Below are positions 4,935 through 5,739 of a DNA stretch of 5,739 bases, piece after piece. Source of the DNA: Pedobacter sp. UBA1654. Lineage in GTDB: Bacteria > Bacteroidota > Bacteroidia > Sphingobacteriales > Sphingobacteriaceae. The notes beneath the pieces were generated by a model that worked only from the letters and a program-made list of their open reading frames with translations, was not told the origin of the DNA and ran no database searches. Made by a program: the position numbers and the translations under genes. The DNA lies in the NCBI GenBank assembly GCA_002320935.1, contig DCLG01000030.1, forward strand, positions 118,993 through 124,731, in the 5' to 3' direction. Numbering within the stretch: the first letter of the stretch is position 1; every line of letters starts with the position of its first letter.

Positions 4935-5739
4935 ATGACCGAATTTCCGAAGCCACAAGACGGGGCGAGACTGTATGACGCGGTGCTTGATCTGGAAATT
5001 CTGAATTCTCCTGAAGAGGAGGCTTTTGACCAGATCACCTTGCTGGCCAACATGCTTTGCGATACCCCTATTGCCATGATCGGTTTCCGGATGATGGATC
5101 AGATCTGGTACAAAAGCCGTTCAGGATTTGGAAGCTATGCTGAAAATCCATCGGCAGCACTAAAGTTGAATTCGAATACGCTGTCGGTAATTGAGGATGC
5201 GACCACCGATCCCCGTACTGCCGGGCATCCAATGATACAAGCGCTGGGCATCCAATGTTTGGCGTTGATACCCCTGTTGAATAATCAGGGTTTGCATATT
5301 GGTCATCTTGCGGTTGCGGATACCAAAGACCGCGAATTCAGCAAGCGGCAGCTACATGGACTGGAGTTGCTGGGCGGTCAGGTGATGCAACTGCTGAAAT
5401 TGCGTAAATTGGAACTGCAGACAGCAGCGAACCATAAGGATGAAAAGCAGGCACTGGCCGAAGTAGAAAGGATATTTGACAGTGCTGTGGATGCCGTTTT
5501 GATACTGGATGCCGGATTGGTGATCTGCAGCTGGAACCCCAGAGCGACGGAGCTTTTCGGCTGGAGCCAGGAACAGGCGATCGGTAGGCTCATACATGAA
5601 GCGATTATTCCCGAGCGCAATCATCCGAACTTTTTAAAAGTAAGGGAGCAACACGTAAGGGAAGGGCTGCCAAAGCAGAGTTTTGAAATGGTGGTTCGCC
5701 GCAGCGATGAATATGAATTCAGTGCAAGCCTCGGCGTCT
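4935..5739 (+). CDS. GAF-PAS sensor protein, N-terminal part (probably a sensor histidine kinase)
   Basis: The frame opens at ATG 4935 and stays open to the window end, giving 268 residues with no stop. No signal peptide or membrane helix is visible, so the sensor part is cytosolic. Residues about 20-155 form a GAF domain of the type found at the start of bacterial sensor kinases: LEILNSPEEEAFDQIT (20-35), then DTPIAMIGF (43-51), WYKSRSG (58-64), DATTDPRTAGHPM (88-100), IGHLAVADT (122-130) and the closing helix REFSKRQLHGLELLGGQV (133-150). A helical linker, possibly coiled-coil (about 152-178), leads into a PAS domain from about 177, with IFDSAVDAVLILDA, WNPRATELFGWSQEQAIGR (200-218) and IIPERN. 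The PAS domain is cut by the window end, so the output domain (histidine kinase most likely; cyclase or other possible) is unseen. The GAF domain lacks the usual SFCAHTI-like segment. The 166-base gap and hairpins upstream suggest its own transcript. Confidence 0.85.
   Translation, partial: MTEFPKPQDGARLYDAVLDLEILNSPEEEAFDQITLLANMLCDTPIAMIGFRMMDQIWYKSRSGFGSYAENPSAALKLNSNTLSVIEDATTDPRTAGHPMIQALGIQCLALIPLLNNQGLHIGHLAVADTKDREFSKRQLHGLELLGGQVMQLLKLRKLELQTAANHKDEKQALAEVERIFDSAVDAVLILDAGLVICSWNPRATELFGWSQEQAIGRLIHEAIIPERNHPNFLKVREQHVREGLPKQSFEMVVRRSDEYEFSASLGV

Noticed and set aside
5352..5624. Reverse-strand frames of 80-90 residues opposite the sensor gene
   Set aside because: They are antisense to a continuous GAF-PAS coding frame and have no family features.

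Overview
The window looks like part of a surface-polysaccharide (O-antigen or exopolysaccharide) gene cluster of a Bacteroidota bacterium, probably Sphingobacteriaceae-like. The grounds are the flavour of the proteins (Wzy-type polymerase, VioA-like aminotransferase, Bacteroidota-type secreted GDSL hydrolase, GAF-PAS sensor), the lack of consistent Shine-Dalgarno sequences, and candidate promoters resembling the Bacteroidota -7 element. The assignment is an inference from gene content; no phylogenetic marker is present. All recognisable genes lie on the + strand.

Layout. Bases 1-597 are the C-terminal part of a membrane O-antigen polymerase. A 322-base gap follows, with no convincing gene. 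Next comes a tightly coupled pair: a GNAT N-acyltransferase (920-1471) overlaps a DegT/DnrJ/EryC1/StrS sugar aminotransferase (1468-2550) by four bases (ATGA). Together they plausibly make an N-acylated amino-deoxy sugar nucleotide. A gap carrying a 50-bp tandem repeat and a hairpin leads to a family 2 glycosyltransferase (2786-3679). The 3' end of that gene merges into a second tandem array of period 49-50 bp (about 3634-3880). After an AT-rich spacer come a secreted SGNH/GDSL hydrolase (4076-4768), one or two candidate terminator hairpins, and the start of a GAF-PAS sensor protein (4935 to window end), probably a histidine kinase whose output domain lies outside.

How the genes fit together. 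The aminotransferase and acetyltransferase would supply an unusual activated sugar, the glycosyltransferase would add a sugar to the lipid-linked repeat unit, and the polymerase would join repeat units at the periplasmic face of the inner membrane. The GDSL hydrolase and sensor protein probably lie outside the cluster proper, since hairpins and longer gaps separate them.

The least ordinary content is the pair of intergenic tandem arrays that flank the glycosyltransferase gene. They have nearly the same period and share some sequence. The downstream array includes the last 14 codons and stop codon of the gene, and its units keep an inverted repeat. No clearly new enzymatic or defence system was found.
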